Assembly: GCF_016862395.1 (NCBI RefSeq)
Contig: NZ_BOMW01000019.1
Span: 1 to 64,000, forward strand
From: Actinoplanes siamensis
GTDB lineage: Bacteria; Actinomycetota; Actinomycetes; Mycobacteriales; Micromonosporaceae
Length of the DNA: 64,000 nt
Direction of reading: 5' to 3'
The translations under genes and the position numbers were made by a program. The notes beneath the pieces were generated by a model. The model worked only from the letters and a program-made list of their open reading frames with translations, was not told the DNA's origin and ran no database searches. Shown one piece after another: positions 1-8,832 of the stretch (the stretch's first letter is position 1; the number at the start of each line of letters is the position of its first letter).

Positions 1-492
1 GCCTCGGACCACAACCCGGACAGCGCCGGCCGGGTGCTCGCGATCGACATCGACTCGACCGGACCGTGGCCGATGCCGTTCAACACCCTGGTGGAACGGC
101 TGCGGGGCGACTCCCGGCTGGAATACATCATCTGGAACCGCCGGATCGCCTCGCGCACGCGCGGCTGGACCTGGCGGTCCTACACCGGTTCCAGCGATCC
201 GCACACCGGCCACGCGCACTTCAGCGCGCGCCACGACCACACCGGAAACACGTCAACCGCACCCTGGCCCCTGGAGGACGTCGTGACCCCCGAAGACATC
301 GAGAAGATCGCCAACGCTGTCTACGCGAAGCTGAAGCCGCAGCTCGAGCAGGCCTCGTCCGCCTGGGACGACACGTTCGGCCGGGACACGGCGCAGGCCG
401 CGGCCGGCACGATCCTGGTCGAGACCCGCAACAACACCCGCGAGATCCTGTCCCGGCTGCCCGACGACGAGCCGGCCGCGCCCACCGCCTGA
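1..492 (+). CDS. M15-like peptidoglycan peptidase, 3' part (start lies outside window)
   Basis: The frame is open from base 1, beginning A-S-D-H-N-P, so only the last 163 residues are visible. The S-D-H-N-P segment, the A-I-D-I-D strand about 8 residues later and the D-P-H-T-G-H-A-H-F-S segment (around residue 70) match the zinc-ligand layout of M15 / VanY-type D-Ala-D-Ala peptidases, also common in actinophage endolysins. The catalytic core therefore spans the first ~85 residues. The remainder is a charged, probably helical tail ending in a Pro/Ala-rich stretch. No signal peptide can be judged because the N-terminus is missing. It may be a chromosomal cell-wall hydrolase or a prophage-derived lysin; the window cannot separate these. 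Confidence 0.7.
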   Translation, partial: ASDHNPDSAGRVLAIDIDSTGPWPMPFNTLVERLRGDSRLEYIIWNRRIASRTRGWTWRSYTGSSDPHTGHAHFSARHDHTGNTSTAPWPLEDVVTPEDIEKIANAVYAKLKPQLEQASSAWDDTFGRDTAQAAAGTILVETRNNTREILSRLPDDEPAAPTA

Positions 493-502
493 ACGTACGG
501 AA

Positions 503-531
503 CCGGGGTTGCGCGGACCGCGCAACCCCGG
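503..531. terminator. Perfect GC hairpin between convergent genes
   Basis: Arms CCGGGGTTGCGC and GCGCAACCCCGG pair around a tiny loop in the 50-bp gap between two convergent stop codons. The position and symmetry fit a bidirectional terminator; there is no U-tract, as is usual in high-GC actinomycetes. Confidence 0.65.
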
Positions 532-542
532 GACTCGTCCCG

Positions 543-1097
543 TCAGACGCGGCACTGCCAGGAGCGGGCGTCGTAGAAGTCGCGGAAGCGGTCGATCGTC
601 GCGGCGCCGCCGGCCGTGTACCGGCACACCTCGGGCAGGCTGACGTCGAAGTAGACCGGGTCGACCCGGCTGTAGTTGACGCAGCGCCAGTCGTAGACCG
701 TGCCGCCGAGCAGCGCGGCCGCGCTGTGGCCGGTGGAGACGCAGTAGTCGTCGATCGCCGGTGACACGGTCGCCGAGGTGACCCGCCAGCACCGTACCGA
801 CGTGGGGTCGGTGAAGCTGCCGATCCGGTCCACCGCCTCGTCGGTGCTGTAGGTCCAGCGGCAGGCCGCCTCGAGGGTCAGGTCGTGCCGGCTGCCGTCG
901 CCGGCCACGCAGTGCCAGTCGTAGGCGGTGGAGCCGGTCAGCGCGGCGTCCGGATACCCGATCGAGCGGCAGTAGGCGCCGAGGTCGAGACCGCCGAGCT
1001 GGTGGGGCGTCGAGGCCGCGGCGGCCGGGCCGGCCGCCGTGAGCGCTCCGGCGGCCGCGGCGATCAGGGCGAGCAACACCTTGCTGAGCGAACGCAT
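543..1097 (-). CDS. Secreted protein with two Cys-containing repeats
   Basis: 184 residues. The N-terminus is a signal peptide: R-S-L-S-K, a hydrophobic Leu/Ala run, then an A-A-A-A-S cleavage region near residue 28. The mature part consists of two similar ~65-residue units, each with the order Y-C-x-S-x-G, A-A-L-x-G-x-x-x-Y-D-W-x-C-V, L-E-A/L-P-E..C-R-x-T, then R....F.D..S..C. Each unit has about four Cys, suggesting two disulfides per repeat. The start at 1097 is chosen because AGGAG lies 6-7 bases upstream; a start further upstream would have no ribosome site. I do not recognise a named family with a known function. It resembles small secreted actinomycete proteins found in single copy. 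It is convergent with the peptidase fragment. Confidence 0.75.
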   Translation of the reverse strand: MRSLSKVLLALIAAAAGALTAAGPAAAASTPHQLGGLDLGAYCRSIGYPDAALTGSTAYDWHCVAGDGSRHDLTLEAACRWTYSTDEAVDRIGSFTDPTSVRCWRVTSATVSPAIDDYCVSTGHSAAALLGGTVYDWRCVNYSRVDPVYFDVSLPEVCRYTAGGAATIDRFRDFYDARSWQCRV

Positions 1098-1304
1098 GGC
1101 TCTCCTGAGAGATCTGGTGATGTCCGGCAAGCCGGATCCATCCTCTTTGGACAGGGCAGCCTCAGCCTAGGGCGAGCTCGCGGCTTTGCAAGTCTTTGCA
1201 AATAGAACGTAACTTCATCCAGCCAATGATTCATCTTGCGGACATGACAGCCCGTCACCCATCCCGGCGCCGGACCGATGTCAAGGGGACGAAAGGGGAT
1301 CATC

Positions 1305-2576
1305 GTGCGCTGGACCCGGGCAGTGGTGTCCGTCGTCGCCCTGGTGACCACCACCATGGCGACCCCCGCGACCGCGGGAACCGAGGCGTGCGAGGCGGCC
1401 ATGACGGTCGTCGCGCACGAGGACGACGACCTGCTCTTCGTCAACCCGGAGATCAGCGAGGACATCCTCGCCGGGCGCTGCGTCACGACTGTCTACATCA
1501 CCTCGGGCGACGCCGCCCGCGGCAAGGCCTACTGGCGCGGCCGCGAGCTGGGGGAGATGGCGGTCTATGCCCGGATGGCCGCCCGCCCGGCGCGCTGGAT
1601 CGAGGACACCCAGACCATCCGGGGGTACGACGTGCACCGCGCCACCCTCGCCGACGCCCCGGTCAGGCTGCTGTTCCTGCGGCTGCCCGACCGGGTCGGC
1701 GGCTGGCCGGACCAGACCCTGCAGATGCTCTGGCTCGATCCGGCGGCACGGGTGCGCACGCTCGGCAGCGAGCAGGCGTACACCCGGTCGTCGCTGCTCG
1801 GCGTGCTGGTCGCGATGCTCGACGCGTACCGGCCGCGGGTGATCCGGACCCTCGACTTCCACAACGCCTACGGCGACGGCGACCACGACGACCACCACAC
1901 CACCGCCTATTTCACCTGGGCCGCGCAGCAGCGTTACCACGTCCCCCACCGGACCATCGGGCACCTCGGCTATCCGGTGGCGCGGCGGCCCGCCAACCTG
2001 ACCGCCGCCCAGTACGACCTCAAGCTGCACTACTTCCTCACCTACGCCCCGCACGACCCGGTGGTCTGCCAGAGCATGGACTGGTGCGGCCGCGGGAACT
2101 ACGGCGCCTACGCCCGGCGCGACGTGGCGGTCCCCGCGCCGGCCGGCCCCGGGCGCAACGTGGCCGCGCAGGCCCGGGTCACCGCGTCCTCCGGGAACGG
2201 CGCGACCGTGCAGGTGCCGGCCAAGGCGGTGGACGGCCGGCTCGGCGCCGACCTGATCGGCGAGTGGGCGACCGCTGGCGAGCGGGAAGGCGCCTGGCTG
2301 CGCCTGGTCTGGCCGGCGCCGCAGCGGATCGGCGCGGTCGTGCTCCACGACCGGCCGAACCCCAGTGACCGGATCACCGGCGGTCTGCTCCGCTTCTCCG
2401 ACGGCAGCACGATCCCGGTCGGCCCGCTGCCCGACGACGGCAAGCCGCTGATCGTGCGCTTCGCCCCGAAGACGGTGACCAGCCTGCGGTTCGTCGTCAC
2501 CAAGGTCTCCGCCGGCACCCGGAACACCGGCCTCGCCGAGATCCGGACCATCACCGCCGGCCCACCGGCGACATGA
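1305..2576 (+). CDS. Secreted PIG-L/LmbE-family deacetylase with C-terminal discoidin-like domain
   Basis: 423 residues from a GTG preceded by AAAGGGG; an upstream ATG at 1278 is possible but has a poorer ribosome site. Residues 1-25 look like a signal peptide. The PIG-L core follows: V-V-A-H-E-D-D-D (equivalent of the A-H-P-D-D-E zinc motif) near residue 38 and a His-rich segment H-N-A-Y-G-D-G-D-H-D-D-H-H-T near residue 187. The family removes N-acetyl groups from GlcNAc-type sugars. After about residue 290 there is a separate beta-rich domain (V-T-A-S-S-G..., A-V-D-G-R...E-W-A-T...) of the F5/8-type C or DUF7402 kind seen at the end of secreted PIG-L proteins, probably for carbohydrate binding. 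Substrate unknown; cell-surface or extracellular sugar deacetylation is inferred. Confidence 0.82.
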   Translation: MRWTRAVVSVVALVTTTMATPATAGTEACEAAMTVVAHEDDDLLFVNPEISEDILAGRCVTTVYITSGDAARGKAYWRGRELGEMAVYARMAARPARWIEDTQTIRGYDVHRATLADAPVRLLFLRLPDRVGGWPDQTLQMLWLDPAARVRTLGSEQAYTRSSLLGVLVAMLDAYRPRVIRTLDFHNAYGDGDHDDHHTTAYFTWAAQQRYHVPHRTIGHLGYPVARRPANLTAAQYDLKLHYFLTYAPHDPVVCQSMDWCGRGNYGAYARRDVAVPAPAGPGRNVAAQARVTASSGNGATVQVPAKAVDGRLGADLIGEWATAGEREGAWLRLVWPAPQRIGAVVLHDRPNPSDRITGGLLRFSDGSTIPVGPLPDDGKPLIVRFAPKTVTSLRFVVTKVSAGTRNTGLAEIRTITAGPPAT

Positions 2577-2844
2577 GACGTCGCGGGCCCGGCGGGCAGT
2601 CGAAGCACCGCCGCCCGGCCCGCCCGCGGGACGAGGCGCCCCCGGCCCGGCCGGGAGGCGACGGGCCGCACGTCCGAGCTGAGCGTCGCGAAGGCGTTCC
2701 TGGGCGGCCGCGGCAAGCGCGCGCTGTCGGGATTCACAGGCGTGGGGGGTAAGCGATTTTCCGGCATTCCCGGTTACGTGACGGGCGGGGCGTTGATGGC
2801 ATATCGTGCCGGAGTCGTTGCTGTCGGTCATTTTCGGGGGAATC

Positions 2845-3708
2845 ATGCCGCGCCGCTGGCACCTCGTCGTGCTGAGTCTGCTCGCCGTCCTGGCGCTGGC
2901 CTGCGAGGGCGGGGCCGGCGCGGCCGACCCGGAGGCGACGAAGCCCCGGACCCGGCCACCGGCCCAGGGGTACCCGTCGTCGATGGCCGCGCTCGGCGAC
3001 TCGATCACCGCCGGGGTGGGCAGCTGCCTGGCGTACCTGGCGTGCAGCCGGAACTCCTGGTCCACCGGCGCCGACGGCGACGTGGAGAGCCACTACCGGC
3101 GGATCCTGGCGAAGAACTCCAAGATCAAGGGCAATGTGCACAACTTCGCGGTGCCCGGCGCCGAGGCCGACGGCCTGGCCGCGCAGGCGACGCGGGCGGT
3201 CGAGGCGAAGGTCGCCTACGTGACCGTGCTGATCGGGGCGAACGACGCCTGCGCTCCGTCGGCCGGCGCGATGACCTCGGTCCCGGCGTTTCGCGCCGCG
3301 GTGGACCGGGGGCTGGCGCGGCTGAGGAGGGGCCTGCCCAAGGCGCGGGTGCTGGTGGTCAGCATCCCGGACCTGTACCGGCTGTGGCGGGTCGGCCGGG
3401 ACGACGCCGAGGTGGTCCGGGCCTGGAACGCGGGCAAGATCTGCCAGTCGATGCTGGCCGACCCGACCTCCACGGCCGGCGCCGCCGAGAAGCGGCGGCG
3501 CGCGGTGCGGGACCGGATCGACGCGTACGACGGCGAGCTGCGCGAGGCGTGCGAGGCGTACGGCAGCCGGTGCCGCTGGGACGGCGGCCGGGTGCACGAC
3601 GTCCGCTTCGACCTCGACCTGGTCAACACGTTCGACTTCTTCCACCCCAACCTCAAGGGCCAGAACGCGCTGGCCGAGGCCACGTATCCGGACCGCTTCA
3701 CCTGGTGA
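2845..3708 (+). CDS. SGNH/GDSL-family hydrolase lipoprotein
   Basis: 287 residues from the ATG following CGGGGGAAT. The N-terminus reads M-P-R-R-W, a hydrophobic stretch and then L-A-L-A-C, a lipobox, so the mature protein should be lipid-anchored on the outer face of the membrane. The SGNH blocks are clear: A-L-G-D-S-I-T-A-G (nucleophile Ser), G-A-E in block II, I-G-A-N-D-A-C (block III Asn) and F-F-H-P-N-L-K-G (catalytic His with the preceding Asp-type position). The family hydrolyses esters of lipids or acetylated sugars; the substrate here is not deducible. Extra Cys pairs may form disulfides. It stands alone. Confidence 0.85.
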   Translation: MPRRWHLVVLSLLAVLALACEGGAGAADPEATKPRTRPPAQGYPSSMAALGDSITAGVGSCLAYLACSRNSWSTGADGDVESHYRRILAKNSKIKGNVHNFAVPGAEADGLAAQATRAVEAKVAYVTVLIGANDACAPSAGAMTSVPAFRAAVDRGLARLRRGLPKARVLVVSIPDLYRLWRVGRDDAEVVRAWNAGKICQSMLADPTSTAGAAEKRRRAVRDRIDAYDGELREACEAYGSRCRWDGGRVHDVRFDLDLVNTFDFFHPNLKGQNALAEATYPDRFTW

Positions 3709-3836
3709 CGCCGGGCGCCGTCCATCCGGCGCGGACTACCTGAGGTTCCTTCCCGGGCGCACGTCCGGTCCCCGCGCCGCGCCGCTGCCCGCGGCGGCTG
3801 AGCGCGGGCCCACCCGCCGGGTCCGGGAGCGGACGG

Positions 3837-5132
3837 TCACGCGCCGGCGGTCGGCAGCGTGGCCCGCCGCGCGGCGGACCTCGCGTACCACCAGGCCAGC
3901 AGCGTGCCCACGCAGAGGGCCGCCGCGCTCAGCCCGAGCGACCAGTGGATCCCGACGATCGCGCCGAACAGGCCGACCGTCACGCCGCTGCCGAAGCGCA
4001 GGCCGTTCGCGGACATCCCGTACACGCCGATCACCCGGCCCCGGTCGGCCGGCGGCGCCATCAGCTGGACCACGGTCTGCCCCACCGACATCGACGCCAG
4101 GTTCGCCACCCCGCCCGCGACCAGCAGGATCACCGCCAGCAGATAGCTCGGGGTGACCGCGAAGCAGAGCGTGAACAACCCGTAGAGACCGGTGCTGATC
4201 ACCGCGGAGATCACCGTGGGCCGGATCCATCCGGTCGCCTCCAGGACCAGGCCGCCCAGGACGCCTCCGGCGCCGTTGGCGAAGAGCAGGACGCCGTACG
4301 CCGTACCGGCGCTCCCGCTGCCCAGATCCTGCGCGAAGAGCGGCATCGCCGACTGCAGGGACGCGCCGACGAAGAACGACCCCAGCCCACCCAGGATGAT
4401 CATGCTGACCAGGGTGTGGTCGGCGCGTACCTTCCGCAGCACCCGGACCGAATCCATGATCCCGACGCGTTGCCGCTGCCGGGGGACGCCGCCGTCCCGG
4501 CTGTGCCCGGTGAACCGGGTGCGGAACAGGAACAGCGTGAGCGGCAGGTAGAACGCGATGTTCGCGAAGATGCCCCAGGTCGGGCCGAGGCCGAGCAGCA
4601 GGGCCGAGCCGACCGCCGGCCCGAAGAGCACCCCGAGGCTGCGGAACGTGGCGTTGAGCCGGACCGCGCTGGGCAGCTCGTCGTCGCCGACGAAGTCGTG
4701 CAGCATCAGCTGTTCGCCGGGACCCCACAGCGCGCCCGCGACGCCGTGCAGCACCAGCAGCACGCAGGCGTGCCAGATCTGCAGCGTGCCGGTCAGGAAC
4801 AGCACCCCCCAGGCCGCCGAGACCAGCATGAACAGCACCTGTGCGGCCTGGATCACCCGGCGGCAGTCGTAGCGGTCGGCGAGCGAGCCGAACCAGACCG
4901 ACAGGAACAGGAACGGCACCCAGTGACTGATCACCTGGAAGCCGGAGAGCGCCGGCGAGTGGAACTTCTCCCACAGCACCCAGTACGTGACCACGTGCTC
5001 GATGTTGTCGGCCATCATCGCCAGGGCCGCTCCGAACAGATACGGCCGGCAGTCCTTGTTCCGCAACGCCGCGAACCGGCGGGGCGTTTCCGGCTTCGGC
5101 ACATGGGTGTTCTGACCACAGGCTGCGCACAC
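3837..5132 (-). CDS. MFS transporter, EntS/MFS_3-like exporter
   Basis: About 431 residues and roughly 12 hydrophobic segments. The loop S-L-A-D-R-Y-D-C-R-R after the second/third segment is the MFS motif A region, and a matching G-R-V-I-G-V-Y-G segment lies in the second half. Overall it fits the MFS_3 / enterobactin-exporter-like group that moves siderophores, macrolides or other small molecules by proton antiport. The start is uncertain: GTG at 5132 gives a short Cys-containing N-terminus, while GTG at 5099 is also in frame; neither has a good ribosome site. No regulator is adjacent. Substrate unknown. Confidence 0.8.
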   Translation of the reverse strand: MCAACGQNTHVPKPETPRRFAALRNKDCRPYLFGAALAMMADNIEHVVTYWVLWEKFHSPALSGFQVISHWVPFLFLSVWFGSLADRYDCRRVIQAAQVLFMLVSAAWGVLFLTGTLQIWHACVLLVLHGVAGALWGPGEQLMLHDFVGDDELPSAVRLNATFRSLGVLFGPAVGSALLLGLGPTWGIFANIAFYLPLTLFLFRTRFTGHSRDGGVPRQRQRVGIMDSVRVLRKVRADHTLVSMIILGGLGSFFVGASLQSAMPLFAQDLGSGSAGTAYGVLLFANGAGGVLGGLVLEATGWIRPTVISAVISTGLYGLFTLCFAVTPSYLLAVILLVAGGVANLASMSVGQTVVQLMAPPADRGRVIGVYGMSANGLRFGSGVTVGLFGAIVGIHWSLGLSAAALCVGTLLAWWYARSAARRATLPTAGA

Positions 5133-5368
5133 ACCTACAGCCTTGTGCCTGCGGCCGGGCCGGGGACAACGTAAGTGATCAAACTAACCGGCCCACATGG
5201 TGGGACCGCGCGCCCGGCCCCACCGTCGCCGGCCGGGTCCGGACACCGCCCGCGCCGCCGACTCCCGGGGCGCCCGCTGCCGATCTCCGTGTGGCTTCCC
5301 GGCGATCGACCCCCGGTTTCCGTGTGACGGGCCGCACCCGATGGCTTGCATCGAGTAACGTAAATCAC

Positions 5369-6556
5369 ATGCCGGACCTATACTCACGGCGATCCTTCAT
5401 CGCCGGCGCGCTCACCGCCGGGATGCTCTCCAGTACCGCGGGCTACCTGTTCACGCGGCGCGCCCCGGTGACCCTCACGCTGGTCACCGGGGTGGACAAC
5501 ACCGGTGGCCGGAACCTGCTGATCAATCTGTGGAACCGGTTCCACCCCGACGTGACCGTCGAGGTGGTGACCGTCAACAGCTCCACACAGGACCAGTACG
5601 ACAAGTTCGTCAGCACCCCCGCCGACATCTACAACCTGGACGTCATCCACATCCCGCGCTTCGCCGCCCGGGAGCGGATCACGCCGCTCCGGCCGCCCGA
5701 CGGCATCACGCTGCTCCCGCCGGTGCAGCGGGTCAGCCAGGTTCGGGAGGACGCGGCACAGCTCTGGGCGGTCCCGTTCAACACCGACGTGGGCATGCTG
5801 TTCCGCCGGGTCACCGACAAGACGGTCGCCGACCCGGAGCCCACGCTGGACACCGTGATCGCCGGGAACCGGCAGTTCACCGGCCAGCTGAACACCGAGG
5901 GGTCGGTCACCGACGAGGCCTTCGTGATCAACGTGCTGGAGCAGGCCCTCGCCCAGGACCGGACCATCCTGGACGAGCGGGGGGTGGTCTCCACCAGCCT
6001 GGGCCAGTGGCAGCGGGCGCTGCGGCCGCTGGCCGAGGCGCTGCGCGGCAACCGGATCGTGACGGCGGCCGGCGAGGAGAACACCAACGCGGCGTTCACC
6101 AAGGACACGCTGCGCTACATGCGGAACTGGCCGGTCTGGTACCCGGCGATCGACCGCGGAGAGCGGGAGAAGGCCGGCACCGTCGCGATCCGGCTCGGCC
6201 GGCTCCCGATCGGCATCCTCGGCGGTCAGGGCCTGGCCATCGCCGAGAGCAGCGAGCACCGGGAGGAGGCCCAGGCGGTGATCCATTTCCTGACCGGCAT
6301 GCCGGCCCAGAAACTGCTGGCCACCTACGGGTTCGCGCCGACCGCGCAGGAGGCGTACAACGATCCGGAGGCGCGGGCCGCGGTGCCGCACCTGGACATC
6401 GTCCGGTCCGCCGTGGAGGACGCCCACCCGCGGCCGATGCACGCCGGGTACGCCGACTTCGCCCGGGTGTTCCGCCAGCACACCTACGACTACCTCTACC
6501 GCCGGGTCGAGCTGACCGACGGCTTCGTGGAGGGGATGCAGAGGGCCCTGCAATGA
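5369..6556 (+). CDS. Orphan extracellular solute-binding protein with twin-arginine-type signal
   Basis: 395 residues. The N-terminus has S-R-R-S-F-I-A-G followed by a hydrophobic segment, which fits Tat export or an uncleaved anchor. The body resembles bacterial solute-binding protein family 1: T-L-V-T-G-V-D-N-T-G-G near the start, L-W-A-V-P-F-N-T-D-V-G-M-L-F in the hinge region, and a C-terminal helical block. These proteins normally deliver sugars or related ligands to an ABC importer, but no permease or ATPase gene is near. Its stop codon overlaps the start of a small membrane-protein gene (ATGA), so the two are almost certainly co-translated and may form one complex. A receptor or sensing role is inference. 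Confidence 0.75.
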   Translation: MPDLYSRRSFIAGALTAGMLSSTAGYLFTRRAPVTLTLVTGVDNTGGRNLLINLWNRFHPDVTVEVVTVNSSTQDQYDKFVSTPADIYNLDVIHIPRFAARERITPLRPPDGITLLPPVQRVSQVREDAAQLWAVPFNTDVGMLFRRVTDKTVADPEPTLDTVIAGNRQFTGQLNTEGSVTDEAFVINVLEQALAQDRTILDERGVVSTSLGQWQRALRPLAEALRGNRIVTAAGEENTNAAFTKDTLRYMRNWPVWYPAIDRGEREKAGTVAIRLGRLPIGILGGQGLAIAESSEHREEAQAVIHFLTGMPAQKLLATYGFAPTAQEAYNDPEARAAVPHLDIVRSAVEDAHPRPMHAGYADFARVFRQHTYDYLYRRVELTDGFVEGMQRALQ

Positions 6557-6912
6557 ACGCCAGCCTCGCGATGAACGACGACAGCGGCCTGCAGGCCTGG
6601 CTGGTCCCGGTCTTCGTGACCGCCGCGATCATCCTGATCGAGGCGGCCGTCTGGCTGGTCGCCAACCGCCGCGCCTCGTCCCGCTCGACCAGCACGCACC
6701 CGGATCGCCGGGCGCAGACGGTCGCCCTCGGCCTGCTGGTGCTGCTGGCCCTGGCGGTGGCCGGCATGGCCAGCCTCGGCCCCAATCTCGCCGACCAGCT
6801 GGCCAGCGTCATCGCGGCCCTGCTCGGCGGCGTCTCGGCCTTCCTCACCTACCTGTCCTACAAGGCCAGCCAGGACGCCAAGACCGTCGACACCAAGGAC
6901 GAGTCCGGCTAG
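6553..6912 (+). CDS. Small membrane protein coupled to the solute-binding protein
   Basis: 119 residues starting inside the stop codon of the preceding gene (ATGA overlap). Three hydrophobic segments are visible: residues ~15-35 (W-L-V-P-V-F-V-T-A-A-I-I-L), ~57-75 (V-A-L-G-L-L-V-L-L-A-L) and ~85-105 (L-A-S-V-I-A-A-L-L-G-G-V). Between the first two lies a basic, Ser-rich loop. The last ~15 residues are charged. I recognise no named family. Translational coupling to an exported binding protein suggests a membrane partner. Confidence 0.7.
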   Translation: MNASLAMNDDSGLQAWLVPVFVTAAIILIEAAVWLVANRRASSRSTSTHPDRRAQTVALGLLVLLALAVAGMASLGPNLADQLASVIAALLGGVSAFLTYLSYKASQDAKTVDTKDESG

Positions 6913-6937
6913 CGTCGCGGGGATGCCAGGAGGCCGG

Positions 6938-7399
6938 CTACCGGGCCTGCGGCGAGGGCGTGACGCCGCCGAAGCGCGCCACGAACCGCCGCTGCCACGG
7001 GGTCTCCACCGCGCCGCGGTGGTAGTGCTCGCGCACGTAGGCGACCGCCTCGGCCGGCGGCACGCCGTCGAGGACCGCGAGGCAGGCGAGCGCGGTGCCG
7101 GTGCGGCCGCGGCCGCCGCGGCAGGCGATCTCGACCCGGTCGCGGTCCGCCCGGCGCAGGGCTTCGAGCAGGACCGATTTGGCGTACGACGGATCGGCCG
7201 GCAGCCAGAAATCCGCCCATCGCACCCAGCGGCTCTCCCACCCGAACTCGGGCGGCGCCGAGCCCAGCAGGTAGACGCCGAACCGGGGCGGATGCCCGGA
7301 CGGCATCGGCTCGCGCAGCCCCCGCCCCCGGACCAGCCGCCCGGACGGGAGCCGCAACACCCCCGCCGCTTCTGGATCCCAACCCGCAAATTCGGTCAC
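6938..7399 (-). CDS. Protein tyrosine/dual-specificity phosphatase-like protein
   Basis: 153 residues from a GTG. The active-site signature C-x5-R is present as A-C-R-G-G-R-G-R-T-G (near residue 104), followed by a helix (A-L-A-C-L-A-V-L) as in cysteine-based phosphatases; an upstream W-A-D-F-W-L-P-A-D loop could supply the general acid. No transmembrane segment, so it is cytoplasmic. No ribosome site precedes the GTG, but TAACAT lies 8 bases upstream, consistent with a leaderless transcript. The gene is divergent from the MFS gene at 7434 with only 34 bp between them. Confidence 0.75.
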   Translation of the reverse strand: MTEFAGWDPEAAGVLRLPSGRLVRGRGLREPMPSGHPPRFGVYLLGSAPPEFGWESRWVRWADFWLPADPSYAKSVLLEALRRADRDRVEIACRGGRGRTGTALACLAVLDGVPPAEAVAYVREHYHRGAVETPWQRRFVARFGGVTPSPQAR

Positions 7400-7433
7400 A
7401 GTCCGGGATGTTATTCCGTAAGGTGCACCCCTT
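7400..7433. promoter_or_regulatory. 34-bp divergent promoter region, apparently leaderless on both sides
   Basis: Between the GTG starts of the phosphatase (minus) and the MFS gene (plus) there is room only for overlapping promoters. Candidate -10 boxes are TAACAT (7413-7408, minus) and TAAGGT (7419-7424, plus). Neither gene has a Shine-Dalgarno sequence. Confidence 0.45.
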
Positions 7434-8657
7434 GTGATTGCTCCTCTGGTCCGGACCGTCCTGCCCCCACGCCTCGGCCGGAGTTTCCGCTGGCTGGTCG
7501 CCTCGTCCTGGGCGACGAACCTCGGTGACGGCATCTCCGCGGCGGCCGGCCCGCTGCTGGTCGCCTCGCTCACCGACGACCCGTTCCGGATCTCGCTGGC
7601 CGCCCTGCTGTCCTGGGCCCCGCCGCTGGTCTGCGGCCTGTACGCCGGGGTGCTCTCGGACCGGCACGACCGGCGCCTGATCCTGCTGGTCGCGAACGCG
7701 GTCCGGGTCGTGGTGCTGCTCGCCCTGATCGGCACGCTGGCCGCCGGCCGGCTGTCGGTGGAGCTCGCCCTGCTGGGCCTGGGACTGTTGAGCACCGCCG
7801 AGGTGTTCGCCGACAACACCGCCGGGACGCTCGCCCCGATGCTGGTCTCCCGGGACGACCTGGCACTGGCCAACGCCCGGCTGCAGGCCGGCTTCGTCAC
7901 CCTGAACCAGTTGGCCGGACCACCGGTCGGCGCCGCGCTGTTCGCCGCCGGACGAGCCTGGCCGCTGCTCGCCGAGGCGCTGCTGCTCTGCGCCGGGACG
8001 CTGCTGGTGGCCCGGATGGCGCTGCCGCCGCACGGGCGGGACGAGCCGTCGGCCGGCGTGCGCCGGGACGTGGTGGAAGGGGTGCGCTGGGTGGTGCGGC
8101 ACCCGGCGGTCCGCACGCTCTGCCTGATCGTGCTGATCTTCAACCTGGCGTTCGGAGCGGCGTGGTCGATGCTGGTGCTGTACGCGAGCGAGCGGCTCGG
8201 GCTGGGCGCGGTCGGCTACGGCCTGATCACCACGGTCGGGGCGGTCGGCGGGATCCTCGGCACCGTGGCGTACGGGTGGCTCACCGCCCGGATCAGCCTG
8301 GGCAACCTGATGCGGATCGGCCTGATCATCGAGACCGGCACCCACCTGGTCCTCGGCGTCACCAGTTCGCCCTGGGTGGCGCTGCCGACCTTCTTCCTGT
8401 TCGGGGTGCACGAGTTCGTCTGGCGGAGCACCGCGATCACGATCCGGCAGCGGGCGGTGCCGGCCCACCTGCAGGGCCGGGTCGGCGCGGTCAACGTCAT
8501 CTGTGTGTACGGCGGCCTGGTGGCGGGCGCGGCCTTCGGCGGCGTGCTGGCCTCGCGGTACGGCGTGGTGGCCCCGTTCCGGGTGGCGTTCGTGGGCGCG
8601 CTGGTCTTCCTGGTCGCGCTCTGGCCGCAGATGAAGCACGTCGCCCACGACGACTGA
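7434..8657 (+). CDS. MFS transporter
   Basis: 407 residues, about 12 hydrophobic segments. L-S-D-R-H-D-R-R-L after the second segment is MFS motif A. The N-terminus (F-R-W-L-V-A-S-S-W-A-T-N-L-G-D-G-I) and the repeated half-structure fit the EntS/macrolide-exporter-like MFS_3 group, as for the other MFS protein at 3837, though the two are clearly not recent duplicates. GTG start with no ribosome site. Substrate unknown. Confidence 0.83.
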   Translation: MIAPLVRTVLPPRLGRSFRWLVASSWATNLGDGISAAAGPLLVASLTDDPFRISLAALLSWAPPLVCGLYAGVLSDRHDRRLILLVANAVRVVVLLALIGTLAAGRLSVELALLGLGLLSTAEVFADNTAGTLAPMLVSRDDLALANARLQAGFVTLNQLAGPPVGAALFAAGRAWPLLAEALLLCAGTLLVARMALPPHGRDEPSAGVRRDVVEGVRWVVRHPAVRTLCLIVLIFNLAFGAAWSMLVLYASERLGLGAVGYGLITTVGAVGGILGTVAYGWLTARISLGNLMRIGLIIETGTHLVLGVTSSPWVALPTFFLFGVHEFVWRSTAITIRQRAVPAHLQGRVGAVNVICVYGGLVAGAAFGGVLASRYGVVAPFRVAFVGALVFLVALWPQMKHVAHDD

Positions 8658-8832
8658 GCCCGGCTATAGTCACGCCATGCACAGCGCGTTCAGCTCCCCG
8701 CTCGTCACCGGGCGACGCGGGCGTCCCCAGGGCCGCCGCTGATCTGTGCTTTCCGCCGGCGGGTCGATCCCGCCGGCGACTGATCCGTTTCCGGTCGACC
8801 CGCTTCGTTTCGTACGACATGTGGGGTTGCTC

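Noticed and set aside
1281..3065. 594-codon minus-strand frame across the PIG-L and SGNH genes
   Set aside because: Both plus-strand genes carry catalytic motifs and ribosome sites; the minus-strand frame has none.
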